Source: Magnolia sinica
Lineage: Eukaryota > Streptophyta > Magnoliopsida > Magnoliales > Magnoliaceae
Length of the DNA: 64,000 nt
Assembly: GCF_029962835.1 (NCBI RefSeq)
Contig: NC_080588.1
Span: forward strand, 11,736,001-11,800,000
Direction: 5' to 3'
The notes under the pieces were generated by a model that saw nothing but the letters and a program-made list of their open reading frames with translations, did no database searches and had not been told where the DNA came from. Shown in pieces: positions 1 to 10,675 of the stretch (position 1 is its first letter; every line of letters begins with the position of its first letter). The position numbers were made by a program, and so were the translations under genes.

Positions 1-1230
1 GAACAATGGCAGCGGAAGCCGACCTCGACACGTCCTCCACCTCCTCCTAGGACGCAGAGGACAGAGGCCTGACCTCCCCTTGCTTTTGGAGGTCGGCTTC
101 TTCTTCTTCTTTTGAACTAGCTCAGCTGGAGGAGGCGCATTGTGTTTTAAAGGCTTCGCCTCAGGTATATTTGCACAATTAAAAAGGTTAGCAGCCAATC
201 CACGAAGTACGCTAAGTCCCAAACAAGCAAAAATTATACCTGTCAAGGCGGAGTCAAGACCTAATTTGAGCAGGAGCTTGGGAAAACTCCCTCCAAGATC
301 TCAGCTCGGCGTCCACCAACCTTGTTTTGTCAATTTAAGCAAGAGCTTCCAAACCTAATACAGTAAGATACTTGGGAAGAACTGCCAGAAAACAACACAA
401 GTTAGAAGAGGAATGACGACCGAGTGAAACAAAAAAGATGGAGGGGAAGATCCAAGTTCAGATGTACCGACCTGGCATAGTGAAGGAGGTTGGGACACAC
501 GAATGTAGCCTAACTATCCTCGACGTCTCCCACTCTCCCGACACTCAGAACAACTTATTCTTCCAGTTCTTATTCGAGGTTGGGATGTCAGTAATTATGG
601 CATTGTCAGACCCTCGCCAGGAGGAGAAATAATACCAACCTTCATGAAGAGGGTTAGATTTTACCTTATATAGGTGGAGAAATTCATCCACGGTCAGCTC
701 GGGCTGGTTAAGCTCAGACCAAAGGACGAATGACCCCACCAATGCCCTCCAAGCATTTGGGATCAACTGCTCAGGAGCTAACCCCAAGTGCACAAGCACC
801 CGCCTCACTATGCACTGGAGGGGAAGCCTGAGGCCGCACTGGAGGGCAACCTGGAAGATGGCTACTCACCCTCAGGGGGATCATTAGGAAGCTCACCTGG
901 TGAGGGAACTCAGAGTACCACACAGTCTGAAATGTGGTACCCCGACCTTATCCACACTAGGTCGTCTTCCGTCAGCATGGATTAAACCACCCCCTTTTCT
1001 TCCTCCTCTAACGAGGACCCGACGAGCCCCTCCTCCATTAGCAAATTCTCCTCCACCTCCTCCGGCCGCTCTGCCAGGGACTGTTCAACTACCCGCACCG
1101 CATGGGACACGTGAAAGTCCTTGTTGCTCATCATCATCAATAGTGATGGTGGGTTCGACATTGGGCAAATAGTTTCTGCCCCACCATCGCAATCAGAGGT
1201 CCCCTCCCACAGATTCGAAGTTTCTGGCAT
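1..1230 (-). pseudogene. Antisense extra ORF of a Tat-like retrotransposon (Transposase_28-like), decayed, runs off the left edge
   Basis: Read leftward from an ATG at 1230, the frame gives an acidic N-terminal stretch. It then gives the conserved block of the family Pfam calls putative gypsy-type transposon (Transposase_28): LTEDDLVWIRSGYHISD near 965-910, VAIFQVALQCGLRLPL near 860-815, LGLAPEQLIPNAWRALVG near 785-735 and NKNWKNKLF near 570-545. A basic KKKKK tract follows near 105-90. The gene is broken by an in-frame TAA at 982-984, a TGA near 911, a one-base loss near 865 that shifts the frame, and a TGA just after 545. It lies between the missing pol region and the 3' LTR at 1824 and runs opposite to the LTR, the usual place for the extra antisense ORF of Tat-lineage elements. 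Molecular function is unknown. Family assignment rests on remembered motif patterns and is fairly confident. Confidence 0.7.
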
Positions 1231-1258
1231 GGCTATAGGCCCAAATCACATCAGAAAA

Positions 1259-1334
1259 CTAGGAGAAGAAAAAAGAAAGAAAAGGGAGGGGAGTAGAGAA
1301 GTGGGAGAAAGGCTCAACACGGGAAGTGACTCAC
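1259..1334 (-). other. Possible 5'-UTR intron of the antisense ORF
   Basis: On the minus strand a consensus donor CAG|GTGAGT begins at 1334. A long pyrimidine tract ends in CTCCTAG at 1259, 29 bp before the ATG at 1230. The implied intron is 76 nt, short but allowed in plants. No transcript evidence is available. Confidence 0.4.
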
Positions 1335-1441
1335 CTGAGAGAATGCCAGAAGATCACTTACTGGAAATCACCTAACGCCAAGGAAGAAGAAGCACGTAGA
1401 GCAGAAAGGGCAAATATCCTTGCCCGACATTAGGGCACCCC

Positions 1442-1449
1442 CTTTTATA
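1442..1449 (-). promoter_or_regulatory. TATA box of the antisense ORF
   Basis: The minus strand reads TATAAAAG at 1449-1442, about 212 bp before the ATG at 1230. Transcription would start near 1415 and run leftward into the Transposase_28-like ORF. The spacing and the lack of any other use for this sequence suggest a dedicated promoter inside the retrotransposon, opposite to the LTR promoter. Inferred from sequence only. Confidence 0.55.
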
Positions 1450-1967
1450 GAGGAGCCACCTATACGAGCATTTATTGTTCGTAATCAATGCGTAGCCGAA
1501 ACGGCTCCTCGGCTCTCCCGTCTCAACACGTGGTGCACTCTCACTCGTTGCATGACCCAACGATCGAGGACAGGCCAAGCATTATTGCCTCACTCACCAA
1601 GTGCCGAAAAGGTACCCTAGCAGCCCACGTGAGCTTGAGTGGTGGCATGCCACCTCGAGGGTACCATACTATCATTATAGATAACGCCAAGATATTCGTG
1701 CCTGCTGCCTTACTCAACATTAATAACAAGATGATTCAACACTTCGAGTAACAACAATCCAACGTCATCGGGTCTAACCTACTTCTCAAGCCTGTTTCGT
1801 AGACTTGGAAGTAGGGGGCTTACTGTTATGGGGAAAGGAGGATCTACTCATATAAGGAGGTCAGGTCGAAACCTTATATGCTCGACCAAACAAGCAACCA
1901 CAAGAAGCCCTGTCGAGTGTTCGTCAGGAATATCCCGTCCCTTTACTCAACTAAAGAGACAGCTTGA

Positions 1968-2093
1968 CATAGTCCAAGTCAGTGTGACTCGGGTTGACAC
2001 GGCCTAAGTCAGTGTGGCCCAAGTTGGCACAGTCCAAGTCGGTGTGACCTAGGTCAGTGTACCCTAGGTCGGCTTGGCCTAGGTTAGCATAGC
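1968..2093 (+). repeat. Degenerate short tandem repeat in LTR U3
   Basis: About eight imperfect copies of a 15-16 bp unit resembling CCAAGTCAGTGTGAC / CCTAGGTCGGTGTGA occupy the middle of U3, roughly 280 bp upstream of the TATA box. Such arrays are often enhancer-like in LTRs; here that role is inference. The minus-strand reading GHTDLD is a by-product of the repeat. Confidence 0.6.
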
Positions 2094-2372
2094 TTAAAAT
2101 GGAACGCCACTCCCAGGTCAGGAAAGCCAAGACCACCTCAGCCTCCCATTGCAAGTTTCCATTGGTTTTAGGTAATCAAATCTTACCCAATAAGAGATTT
2201 TGTCCGAGGTCTTCTCCGAAGATCTCAGAAGATATCCGTGACACACTCGGACCCCCGTGATATTCGCAAAGGATCTCAGAAGATCCTCCTACTAGTTCAG
2301 GATTTGAATCCCTCTCCAATATGCACCTATTAAATAGAGAGATTCCCTCTATGCCACCACCTCTCCTAAAGC

Positions 2373-2380
2373 TATAAATA
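2373..2380 (+). promoter_or_regulatory. LTR TATA box
   Basis: TATAAATA lies in the right third of the LTR and places the transcription start near 2405. It faces away from the antisense promoter at 1442-1449, so the two form a divergent pair about 0.9 kb apart. Confidence 0.6.
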
Positions 2381-2569
2381 AGGTACGTCTAATGGTTAAA
2401 GGTACGTACTATCTTTAGCCCTAAAACTCTCAATACTCGACTAGACCCAGATCCCTTTCCTGACTTAGGCATTAGAGGGTCCCCTGCTCTAGCTAGGGTC
2501 TTCCTTGTCCATTCCTTGTGCAAGTAAGCAACTCCAAAAGGGGCTAACCAGATTTATGTATCAACAACA

Positions 2570-4511
2570 AGTAATTTTTTTTAAAATATGAAAAGTTAAA
2601 ACCCTAAAATAAGGAAATATTATAAAAATTAAAATGATTAAAAATAATAGAATTTTACTAAAATCCCATTTTTGTGTTAGAAGTGCAATTTATTTATTTT
2701 TCTTGTGAAAGGGACTGATACGATCCACTATGTGAGTCAATTGACCCCGGATGACCCCTTACAATAAAGATTGATAAATTGTGATACGATCCACTATGTG
2801 AGTCAATTGACCCCGGATGACCCCTTACAATAAAGATTGATAAATTGTGATACGATCCACTATGTGAGTCAATTGACCCCGGATGACCCCTTACAATAAA
2901 GATTGATAAATTGTGATACGATCCACTATGTGAGTCAATTGACCCCGGATGACCCCTTACAATAAAGATTGATAAATTGTACATCCAGTGACAATATCCA
3001 AATCAAAAGTTATGCCCAATTTACAGTTCACCTTCTTTTGGTCTATCCACGCGGAGAATGGATGTGTCACGTACTACGTAAAAAATGAAGGTACCTAACT
3101 CCTAATAGAATGAAGGTTGTGTTTTTATGTTAATAAATGCCTTTTTATTTTATATATTGATTAAACCAATTTATCATCCAATCTCTTAATTTAATTATTA
3201 AATATTGAATCCAATCACTGGCAAAACTATGAGTCAACCTGACTTGGTCCAGCCGAGTTGAGTTTTTGAATTTTTGAACCACGCATTCAATTAATATTGT
3301 ATTAGGTTTATAATATATCAGTCTTATGATGGAAGGTTGGGACCTATTTTGGTAATGTATCCAAAATTTTCTATCGACGCATTTCCCAAGCCCAAGAACA
3401 GGCCCATGTACGGTAAGCTTGGGCGTGAAATCAAAGGCCTCATTACTAAATGGGCCAGGCCCAAGCCTGACCCAGTTTTGTAGATCCAGATCTGACTGTT
3501 GTTAACCATATGCATGACCAATATAAAATAAAGGAAATCATGAGAGGTGCAGTTGAATCACTCGAAATCAATGAGTTTGATTCTTTGAAATGCTCTTTCA
3601 CTCCACTATCGTATGATTAACAAATTACCATACTTTGTGCGTGCACATGGTGCGCCAAGCATGCCTGTTACTCATTCACACCTACCTTCGGGGCACAGGC
3701 GACAATCCTATCGAACCATCTACACCGTTCATTTAGGTTCTGCACAAAACTTCTTGCGCCAGTGAGTGAAAATCACACCAATCGCGATCGGAACATTATG
3801 TCCATATGATCACTAGTCCATAAAGATGAATGCATAAGATTGTTTATGGATTGACTATTGTTTCGAATTAGAGTTTCTTTGCATCAAAGATCCTAACCAT
3901 TCCATCTATTGCCACAAAAAAATGGATCGAGAGGACTTGAATTTTGGCTGGATAGGATCATTGGATTCACATGACTTTTGCATAGTGACTCAAAAGAGTT
4001 TGGGATGAGCCCACCAAGAGTCCATGTTCTTTGATAGGATTGTTCATCTGTCCCTACCAAGTAGAAATCCGTGTCAGCGGAACTCTTTTCTTTATTTAAA
4101 ATACATCTAGTATCCTTAGATTATTCAAAATTGGATGATTTGATAAAGCTAAATTGTGTGAATAAAATTGTCTCTAACTGTCCACTTGTGTATGGTAGAG
4201 ATAGTGCCAGTGATCCATATGCTCTTCCCATCCATCTATCATGCCTGGAAATAGACCTAGGTTGGGTCGAGGAAAGCACGGTGGACAGTGGGCTCTGGAG
4301 GTGGGTTCGGTCTCCATGAAACCCTGATGAGTCTGGGCCAAGCCCATGGACAAGCCTAATAGTACTGCATGTTGCTGATCCATTATTTGGTTGCTGGTTT
4401 GCTATTTCAAGGCCAGTTCCCTGGTTTTTGGAATCTCATAAGAGTAGAGGGTTGCAAATTTGGCATGTATGGGCCCTGCCGTCCACATATGTGCAAGATC
4501 CAGGCTTTTCA
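2570..4511. other. Gene-free flank apart from the 66-bp array
   Basis: AT-rich sequence with no convincing coding frame. Apart from the tandem array at 2716-2979 I see no domain, RNA gene or element boundary. Confidence 0.5.
2716..2979. repeat. Four perfect head-to-tail copies of a 66-bp unit
   Basis: The unit begins TGATACGATCCACTATG and ends GATTGATAAATTG; copies start at 2716, 2782, 2848 and 2914. I see no difference between copies, which implies recent expansion or gene conversion. The 66-bp period is divisible by three, so the minus strand stays open through the whole array as a 22-residue repeat. No promoter or other coding sign supports a gene. There are no spacers, so it is not a CRISPR array. 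Confidence 0.95.
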
Positions 4512-5176
4512 TAGGGCTGAAAGTTGGGTGGGTTCAACCCGACCGACCCATGACCTACCCGACATTGCAGGATGTATCGGGTTTGTTCTCAAGCTTGGGC
4601 TATATAAACACCCACCTGATAAAACTTGGGTTGGATTTGGGTTGAGGTCTCAGGTTGCCCGACCCAACCGGAACCCAATCTATGTATAAGTTACTTCTAA
4701 ATTATAATTGGGTGTGGATCGTCTTTGCTGAAGGCACAAGAAATTCCATTGCCGTCGGGTTTCATTGGTCCATGTCATTTCGACTCAAGTTAACAAGATA
4801 TGACGGATTTCTCTCTCCCAAATAGATTGTGTGCCACACAACACAACCTTTAAAGAGTAGTTGTCCTATATTTTAGCTTGTTTGTTTAGAAAAAAAATAA
4901 AATGAAGTTCTTTACTTATAAATAACTACATATATAATTAGTAAAATCGTAGGTACAAAAAATAAGCCGCATTGAAATATAATAGACTAATATAATAATG
5001 AAAATAATTGCATGTATCCACCCAACCAACCCAACCAAGCCCGCTTTGGTTGGTCTTGGGCTAAGAATTTCCAACCCGAGGTTGGGTTGGGTTGGGTTAG
5101 GGTTGAGATATAGGAACCTTGGATTGGGCTAGGTTTGACCACCAACCTGACCCAACCCACCAGACTTTCAGCCCTA
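4512..5176. mobile_element. Non-autonomous hAT-type transposon, 665 bp
   Basis: The ends are perfect 13-bp inverted repeats, TAGGGCTGAAAGT at 4512 and its complement ending at 5176. The similarity extends inward through GGTGGGTT. The element is flanked on both sides by the same 8-bp sequence GCTTTTCA (4504-4511 and 5177-5184), the duplication length typical of hAT insertions. It contains no transposase frame. Interior sequence is rich in ACCCAACC and GGGTTGGG runs, including a tandem GGTTGGGTTGGGTT stretch near 5080-5100. Confidence 0.9.
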
Positions 5177-5184
5177 GCTTTTCA

Positions 5185-5575
5185 TCTAATTGGGAGAAAT
5201 TTGTAAGGCTTCGGCCTAAAAAACTAGGCAATTACACTTCTTAGGCTTTCCACGTAAATAATTTTTTTTTTTTTAAAAGAAAAAAGAAAAAAGAAAAAAA
5301 AAGGCAATTTCACTCATTACACCTCGCCTAAGGTTTGACATGAATTGACTATTAGAATACCGAATAAATATATATAATGCATACAATAAATAGTTATATG
5401 AATGATTTTATGTATATCTATTAGTTTATTTATAGATTTCTACAGGTCTTCCACCTTTATTTATTTTTACTTTTCAAAGAAATGAATATAGTAGTTACAA
5501 TTTCATTCTAAAAAAATTTAATATAAAAGTTATAATTTCCACAATGTAGCATTTCATAATTTAATACTGATTTTC
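5185..5575. other. AT-rich spacer
   Basis: A poly-T/poly-A rich stretch (5252-5302) and featureless AT-rich DNA. No gene seen. Confidence 0.6.
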
Positions 5576-6297
5576 TGAAGTAAGGGAGGACGTGTAGAGG
5601 TCGAGCACTGTCTTCCTCGGAGAGATAACTATTCCGAATCCACACAACTTTTCTTAACTCCTCACAGAGATACATCGAATCCATGAGAGAGATAGAAAAT
5701 AGAAACTAATTCTAATAAAATTGGTAATAATTTGATTGATGATGAAAAAAGTGCTTACAACCTCTTTAATAATAACATAAATCCTAGGAAGAAGTTTCAA
5801 AATTAAATTATACTAAAACTCCTAGAAATCGTGACTTATTATAAATAGTAAACTTACTATTTATAGACGGTCGTGATTCCTACTAGTGCGCATGGTTTTT
5901 GGACAAAAATAGTAAGTGTCCTATTTGGTCGAACCATGATGTTCCCCTAATTTTTCTAAACACTTTTCGTGTTGGACACAACTCCTAAATCCCAACGTAC
6001 GAAGAGTTAAAATCAAACAAAAACTTACTAGAAATAGTAAAAATGAAAATAAACAGGGATTTTGACCGTTGATCTAATGAAATCTTGCAAATTCGGCATG
6101 GGAAACCTAGCATAGCAGGGTTGGGTGGCTAAAGTAGCTCATCCTACCCCAAAATCACATATGGCATGTCAAATAACTCATTTCGGTTTGTGAGATCGTC
6201 CATTTTAAGTTCCAATGGTCCAGATCACCGCCGTCACCGATCGGGCCTTTTCTCTTCCATCTTGGCCATGAAATTATCCACAACCTGCTCTACATCA
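5576..6297 (-). repeat. 3' LTR of the minus-strand chromovirus-like element
   Basis: It matches the copies at 10676, 11141, 12828, 24852 and 57336. The element-sense start is TGATGTAGAGCAGG at 6297. The adjacent purine tract AAGTGGACGGGAC (6310-6298) serves as polypurine primer. The first 64 nt encode the end of pol. Confidence 0.88.
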
Positions 6298-9265
6298 GTC
6301 CCGTCCACTTTAAAAGAACTCGTTCTCAAGTTCTCGTCCTTCTTTGGTTCATGAAACTCGGTCAGGTCCGCGACGTTGAAAGTACGTGAGATCTCCATGT
6401 CATCCGAAGGATCAACAACGTATGCGTTATCATTGATCTTTTGAAGGATCGGTACCAACTCAATCTTCTTGTGCTTCAATTTGTTGTACGTCTCGGTCGG
6501 AAATCTCTCCTTGTGTAGATGGACTATAACTTAGTCGGCTACCTCGAACACCTTTAATTGCCAATGCTTGTCGGCTTGCTCCTTATACTTATCGTTGGAA
6601 TATTGTAACTTAGTTTCAACCTTCGCATGAATGACCATAATCCTGTTTGCCATATGTTCCGCTGCAATGCTCATGCCTAGGAGCTTGGGCAAAGGAACTA
6701 AGTTAAGTGTGTGGCGAGGCACTCGGCCGTAAATAACGTAGAACATGGACCTCCCGGTCGAGCGGTTCACCATGTTGTTGAATGCAAACTCTTCTTGAGA
6801 TAAGGCTAAATCTCACTACTTTGGCTTTCTTCCTGAAATACATCAAAGGATATTCCCCAACGTGCAGTTCACACTTCAATTTGCTCATCGGTCTGTGGGT
6901 GATAGGCACTGCGGAACAGAAGTCGTGTACCAAACCAGTTCCACAAAGTCCGCTAGAAGTGGCTAATGAACTTCGTATCGCGGTTAGAAGTGGTAGTCTT
7001 AGGGACCCCGTGTAGTCGTACGACCTCTTTGAAGAATAAATTTTTCATGTGCACCGTGTAGAGGCTTTTTTTGCATGAGATGAAGAGTGTCATCTTCAAG
7101 AAACGATCTACCACCATGAATATTGAATCCATGCCATGCTATGTTTGTAGGAGACCCAACACGAAGTCCATTGATAGGTCCTCCCAAGGACCTTCAGGTA
7201 TAGGTAACGGTGTGTAGAGGCTTGTATTCTGAGAATGCCCCTTGGAGACCTAGTAAACATGACAATGCTGCACCGCTTTACCCACATCATGTACTAATTG
7301 TGGCTAGTAGTACCGTTCTTTAACAAGAGCTTGCGTCTTGTCCCGTCCAAGGTGTTCACTAAGGCCACCTCCATGTAGCTCTTGGATGATTTGCTCACTT
7401 AGCAAGCTTTTGGGGATGCACAGTTGATTCCCTTTGAAAAGAAACCCGTCTTGCATGTATAGGTCACTGGAGTGACCTTCTTGACATCTAACCCATTGGT
7501 CTTTGAAGTCATCGTCGTCGGCATATATGTCCTTGAGGCGGTCGAACCCGACAACCTCACTGCTCATAGATATAAATAAAGTTGCACGACAACTCAGTGC
7601 ATCAGCCACTTTCTTTTGCTGCCCAGACTTACGTTTAAGCACAAATGTGAATTCCTACAAAGACGAAACCTACCTAGCATGCACATGATTTACGTTAGTT
7701 TGACTATTAATGAATTTGAGAGCTTGATGGTTGTGTAAAGAATGAATTCCCTTTGAATCAAGTAATGTCGCTAATGTCGCAGTGCCTGGACCACTACGTA
7801 CAATTCAAGCTCATATGTCGATCACTTTTTGCATGCATTACTAAGTTTTTCACTGTCTTAGGACTCCCTCAATCCTGACATATGAAGCATCATATTCAAC
7901 TTCAAATAGTTTGTCGAAGTTGGGAAGTATAAGAACTGGGGTTATGGACAACTCGTGTTTAATTTTAGCGAAGCTCCTGTTGGCTTCATCAATCCACTAA
8001 AATTGTACCTTCTTCATGTAGTCTGTAATCGGAGATACAATGGTGCTAAAATTCTTCATGAACCGACAATTGAATGTCGTCAATTCTTGAAAACTTCGTA
8101 CCTCATGGATGTTTGTTGGGACCGGGCATTCCTTGATGACCTTCACCTTTTCCTCATCCACTCGAATGCCCGTGGATGTCACAATAAAGCCCAAAAGAAA
8201 TAGGTCATCGGTCAAAAAGCTACACTTTTTAAAATTGAGATATAACCATCCAATAAACGGCTTCAAATTTTGGTTCATCAAGCTCATGAATGTACTAAGC
8301 GCATTCAAAAGACCGAAGGGCATGACCATCTATTCATACAACCCTTCCTTTGTTTTAAAGGTCATCTTCTACGCATCACTTGACCGTATTCGAATCTGAT
8401 GGTAGTCACTCCTTAGATCCAATTTAGAGAATAATTTTACACCCTTAAGCTTGTCCAACATATCATCCAGCTGTGGTATGAAAAACCTATATTTTATGAT
8501 GATTTTGTTGATTGCCCAACTATCGATACACATGCGCCAACTCCCATCTTTCTTAGGAGTTAATAGAGCAGGTACGACGCATACGCTTATGCTTTCTCGG
8601 ATAAGACTCCTACGGATCAATTCCTCCACTTGTCCCTATAGAATATCGCACTCATTTGGACTCATCCGATAGTGAGGACAATTGAGTAAGATGGACCCAC
8701 GGACATGGTCGATATGATGCTGAATATCTCGCATATGAGGTAATCCATCGGGCCAAATTTCTTTAAACTTATGCAATAAGGGTTTTACCTTCTCAGGGAT
8801 GTTGGTGGGCTCGAGTTCCTTCCTCTTTACAATTAATGCATATGCTTATTCTGTTTATTTGGATTTATCCACAAAGTCCCATATGGTTAAGAGAAAACGA
8901 CCCTCCACTTTAGAAGTTTCGAGTGGCTCCTTTAGATCCATATGGGCTAATATGGTTTTTTAGCCATCCTTGATGAAAATATACACATTATCTCGGTCTT
9001 TATGAGTAGCATCACGATTGAATTGCCAAGGTCGATTGAGTAGCATGTGACATGCCTCTATATCAACTACATCATATACTACTTCGTCCTTATAATGTTT
9101 ACTAATTGAAAATGATATAGTGCATTGTTCAGTTACCTTTGTCTTGCTGACCTTTTTAATCCAAACGATCATATATCGGAAGGGATGACGCTCTATTTTT
9201 AATTGTAATTTTTCCACCATGACCTTGGAGATGATGTTCTCACTGCTCCTACTGTCGATGATCAC
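6234..9265 (-). pseudogene. pol remnant: protease, reverse transcriptase, RNase H, integrase
   Basis: Domain pieces appear in Ty3/gypsy order. Protease has the IIDSRSSENIISK motif (canonical DSGSS lost) at 9265-8960. Reverse transcriptase has [19 protein letters not shown] and [15 protein letters not shown] at 8629-8369, then MVMPFGLLNALSTFM at 8329 and LGFIVTSTGIRVDEEKV. The YxDD catalytic segment is deleted between FIG and WLYLNFKKC near 8240. The end of RNase H (KKVADALSCRA) and the integrase zinc region (LHGGGLSEHLGRDKT) lie at 7642-7304. Integrase core pieces are at 7290-6700, and its C-terminal part (VPILQKINDNAYVVD, then FNVADLTEFHEP) at 6479-6234. Several frameshifts and stops make it non-functional. 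The last 21 codons lie inside the 3' LTR. A plus-strand relative in this window shows the same overlap. Confidence 0.85.
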
Positions 9266-9389
9266 ATCACAAACATTTCGATTCGCGGTACACTTAGTTC
9301 AGAAGATGTTATGTCGTTATGGGTGTACTTCTTTCCTCAGTGCATATAATAGTTGCCTCATGACGGGCGACTCGCCATGATATTATTAA

Positions 9390-10640
9390 ACCCAGCATGT
9401 CTCATCTACCTTGTCTTCTATGGCATGCTCCAGTTCCTCAACATCTGGGTCATCATAGGCATTCTCAGCACTACCATCATTGATGATAAGGTTTGCTACT
9501 TGTCGTTGGGGACAAGTATTTAATAAGTGACTAGGCTGGCCACAACGATAGTAATGGTTAGGCCTTAGCCGACCATATGGGTTTAAGATCCTGCTTGCGC
9601 CGGCAGTAGTTGTTACACCCCTCTGAGGACTAGCTTACCTACTTCCGTGATCTCGGTTTGGCGGTGTAGGAGGTTGAGTGCATGCTCCCATAGGAATTTT
9701 TCTTTTAGGCTGTGAAGCACCCTGATATGGACCTGTCACGACAACTTTGGTGGTAGGATAGGTCCGTGGATTGGGGCATTCAAGCTATGCTTCCGCTCGG
9801 GCAGCCAACTTGATTGCATCATTCATCGTCTAAACAGGTTACATCTGGACCTGATCCTGTATTACCATATGCAATCCACCCTTGAATTGGGCGACTCGTT
9901 GTGATTTAGTCTCTACCAAATCGTTACGTGCCGCCAAGAGGTAGAGTTCTTCTATGTAATCTTTTGCCGACCGACTACCCTGCTGAAAATTCTAGTATTA
10001 TTGGAATAGAACCTGATCATAGTCGTTAGGGAGGAATCGTGCACGTAACAACTACTTCATCCACTGCCATGTACGGATTGGTGCTTTCGTCTGTCCGGTC
10101 CGTGCGAGTTGTAGTTACTCCTACCAAGCTGAAGCTCTTTCCTTCAACTTATAGGCCATAAGTTTGACTTTCTTCGTTTCAAGGATTTTCATATAGTTAA
10201 AGAATCGCTCAATTTCAGAAAGCCAATTGAGGAAATCCTCAATGTGAAGTTGGCCGTTAAAGGTAGGGATATCGACCTTCATCCTGAACTCTCGATCTAA
10301 CCGATCAGCTTGATCACTGCCTTGTTTAGGATATTAAAGGATCATGTCATCGACCTCCTCATCGCTGGATTCACCTCCCATAGAAATGATCCTTTGGTTC
10401 ACCGCTGGCACCATCCTGTGATTACGGCAATTACGAGTTTCGGCAATTGCTGGTGGTGGATCATCGCCAGGACACACAAAGTTTCCCTATGGCATCTGTC
10501 AAGCAATCGATTGCAGCTTGCAGCCCTTACATGACTTGCTGATTCTCTCATTGTGCTGCTTCAAAAGTCGCTACTATTAATGGATAATTCCCTGGAGCAT
10601 CGTTAATGAGATTGTTGCCCGACCCATCGTTAGAAACCAT
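9390..10640 (-). pseudogene. gag remnant of the minus-strand chromovirus-like element
   Basis: The frame opens with ATG at 10640, 21 bp beyond the primer site, reading MVSNDGSGNNLIND. It continues with many stops through a Retrotrans_gag-like region (FNGQLHIEDFLNWL near 10240, SAKDYIEELYLLAARNDL near 9980-9930) to a nucleocapsid knuckle YYRCGQPSHLLNTC near 9540. The knuckle has lost its first cysteine (Tyr in place of Cys). Gag would form the virus-like particle and bind the element RNA; this copy cannot be translated intact. Confidence 0.75.
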
Positions 10641-10660
10641 AGATCTAAGGAGAAAGCCTC

Positions 10661-10672
10661 GCTCTGATACCA
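10661..10672 (-). other. Primer binding site, initiator tRNA-Met type
   Basis: The minus strand reads TGGTATCAGAGC just inside the 5' LTR end, separated from the LTR by three bases. This is the standard plant tRNA-Met primer site and fixes the minus orientation of the element. Confidence 0.92.
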
Positions 10673-10675
10673 AAC

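Larger units (their letters stand above)
1824..2569 (+). repeat. LTR of a Tat-like Ty3/gypsy element (3' LTR, plus orientation)
   Basis: The LTR starts TGTTATGGGG directly after a purine-rich tract (AAGTAGGGGGCTTAC, 1809-1823), as expected at the 3' end of an internal region. It ends near CAACAACA at 2566-2569, giving a TGTT...AACA terminal pair. It carries a TATA box at 2373 and short U3 repeats near 1968-2093. The 5' LTR and pol genes lie outside the window, so the 5-bp target duplication cannot be checked. The exact right end is uncertain by 3 bp. Confidence 0.65.

Noticed and set aside
1372-1578. 68-codon minus-strand frame upstream of the antisense ORF
   Set aside because: It spans the TATA box and presumed leader of the antisense ORF and has no domain.
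2716-2979. CRISPR-like array
   Set aside because: Units are directly contiguous with no variable spacers, and the DNA is eukaryotic.
5079-5105. Telomere-like GGTTGGGTTGGGTTAGGG run
   Set aside because: The plant telomere unit is TTTAGGG; this run is inside the hAT element and is part of its GGGTTGG-rich interior.
10661-10672. Possible tRNA gene because of similarity to the tRNA-Met 3' end
   Set aside because: Only the short primer-complementary part is present, beside an LTR; no cloverleaf.
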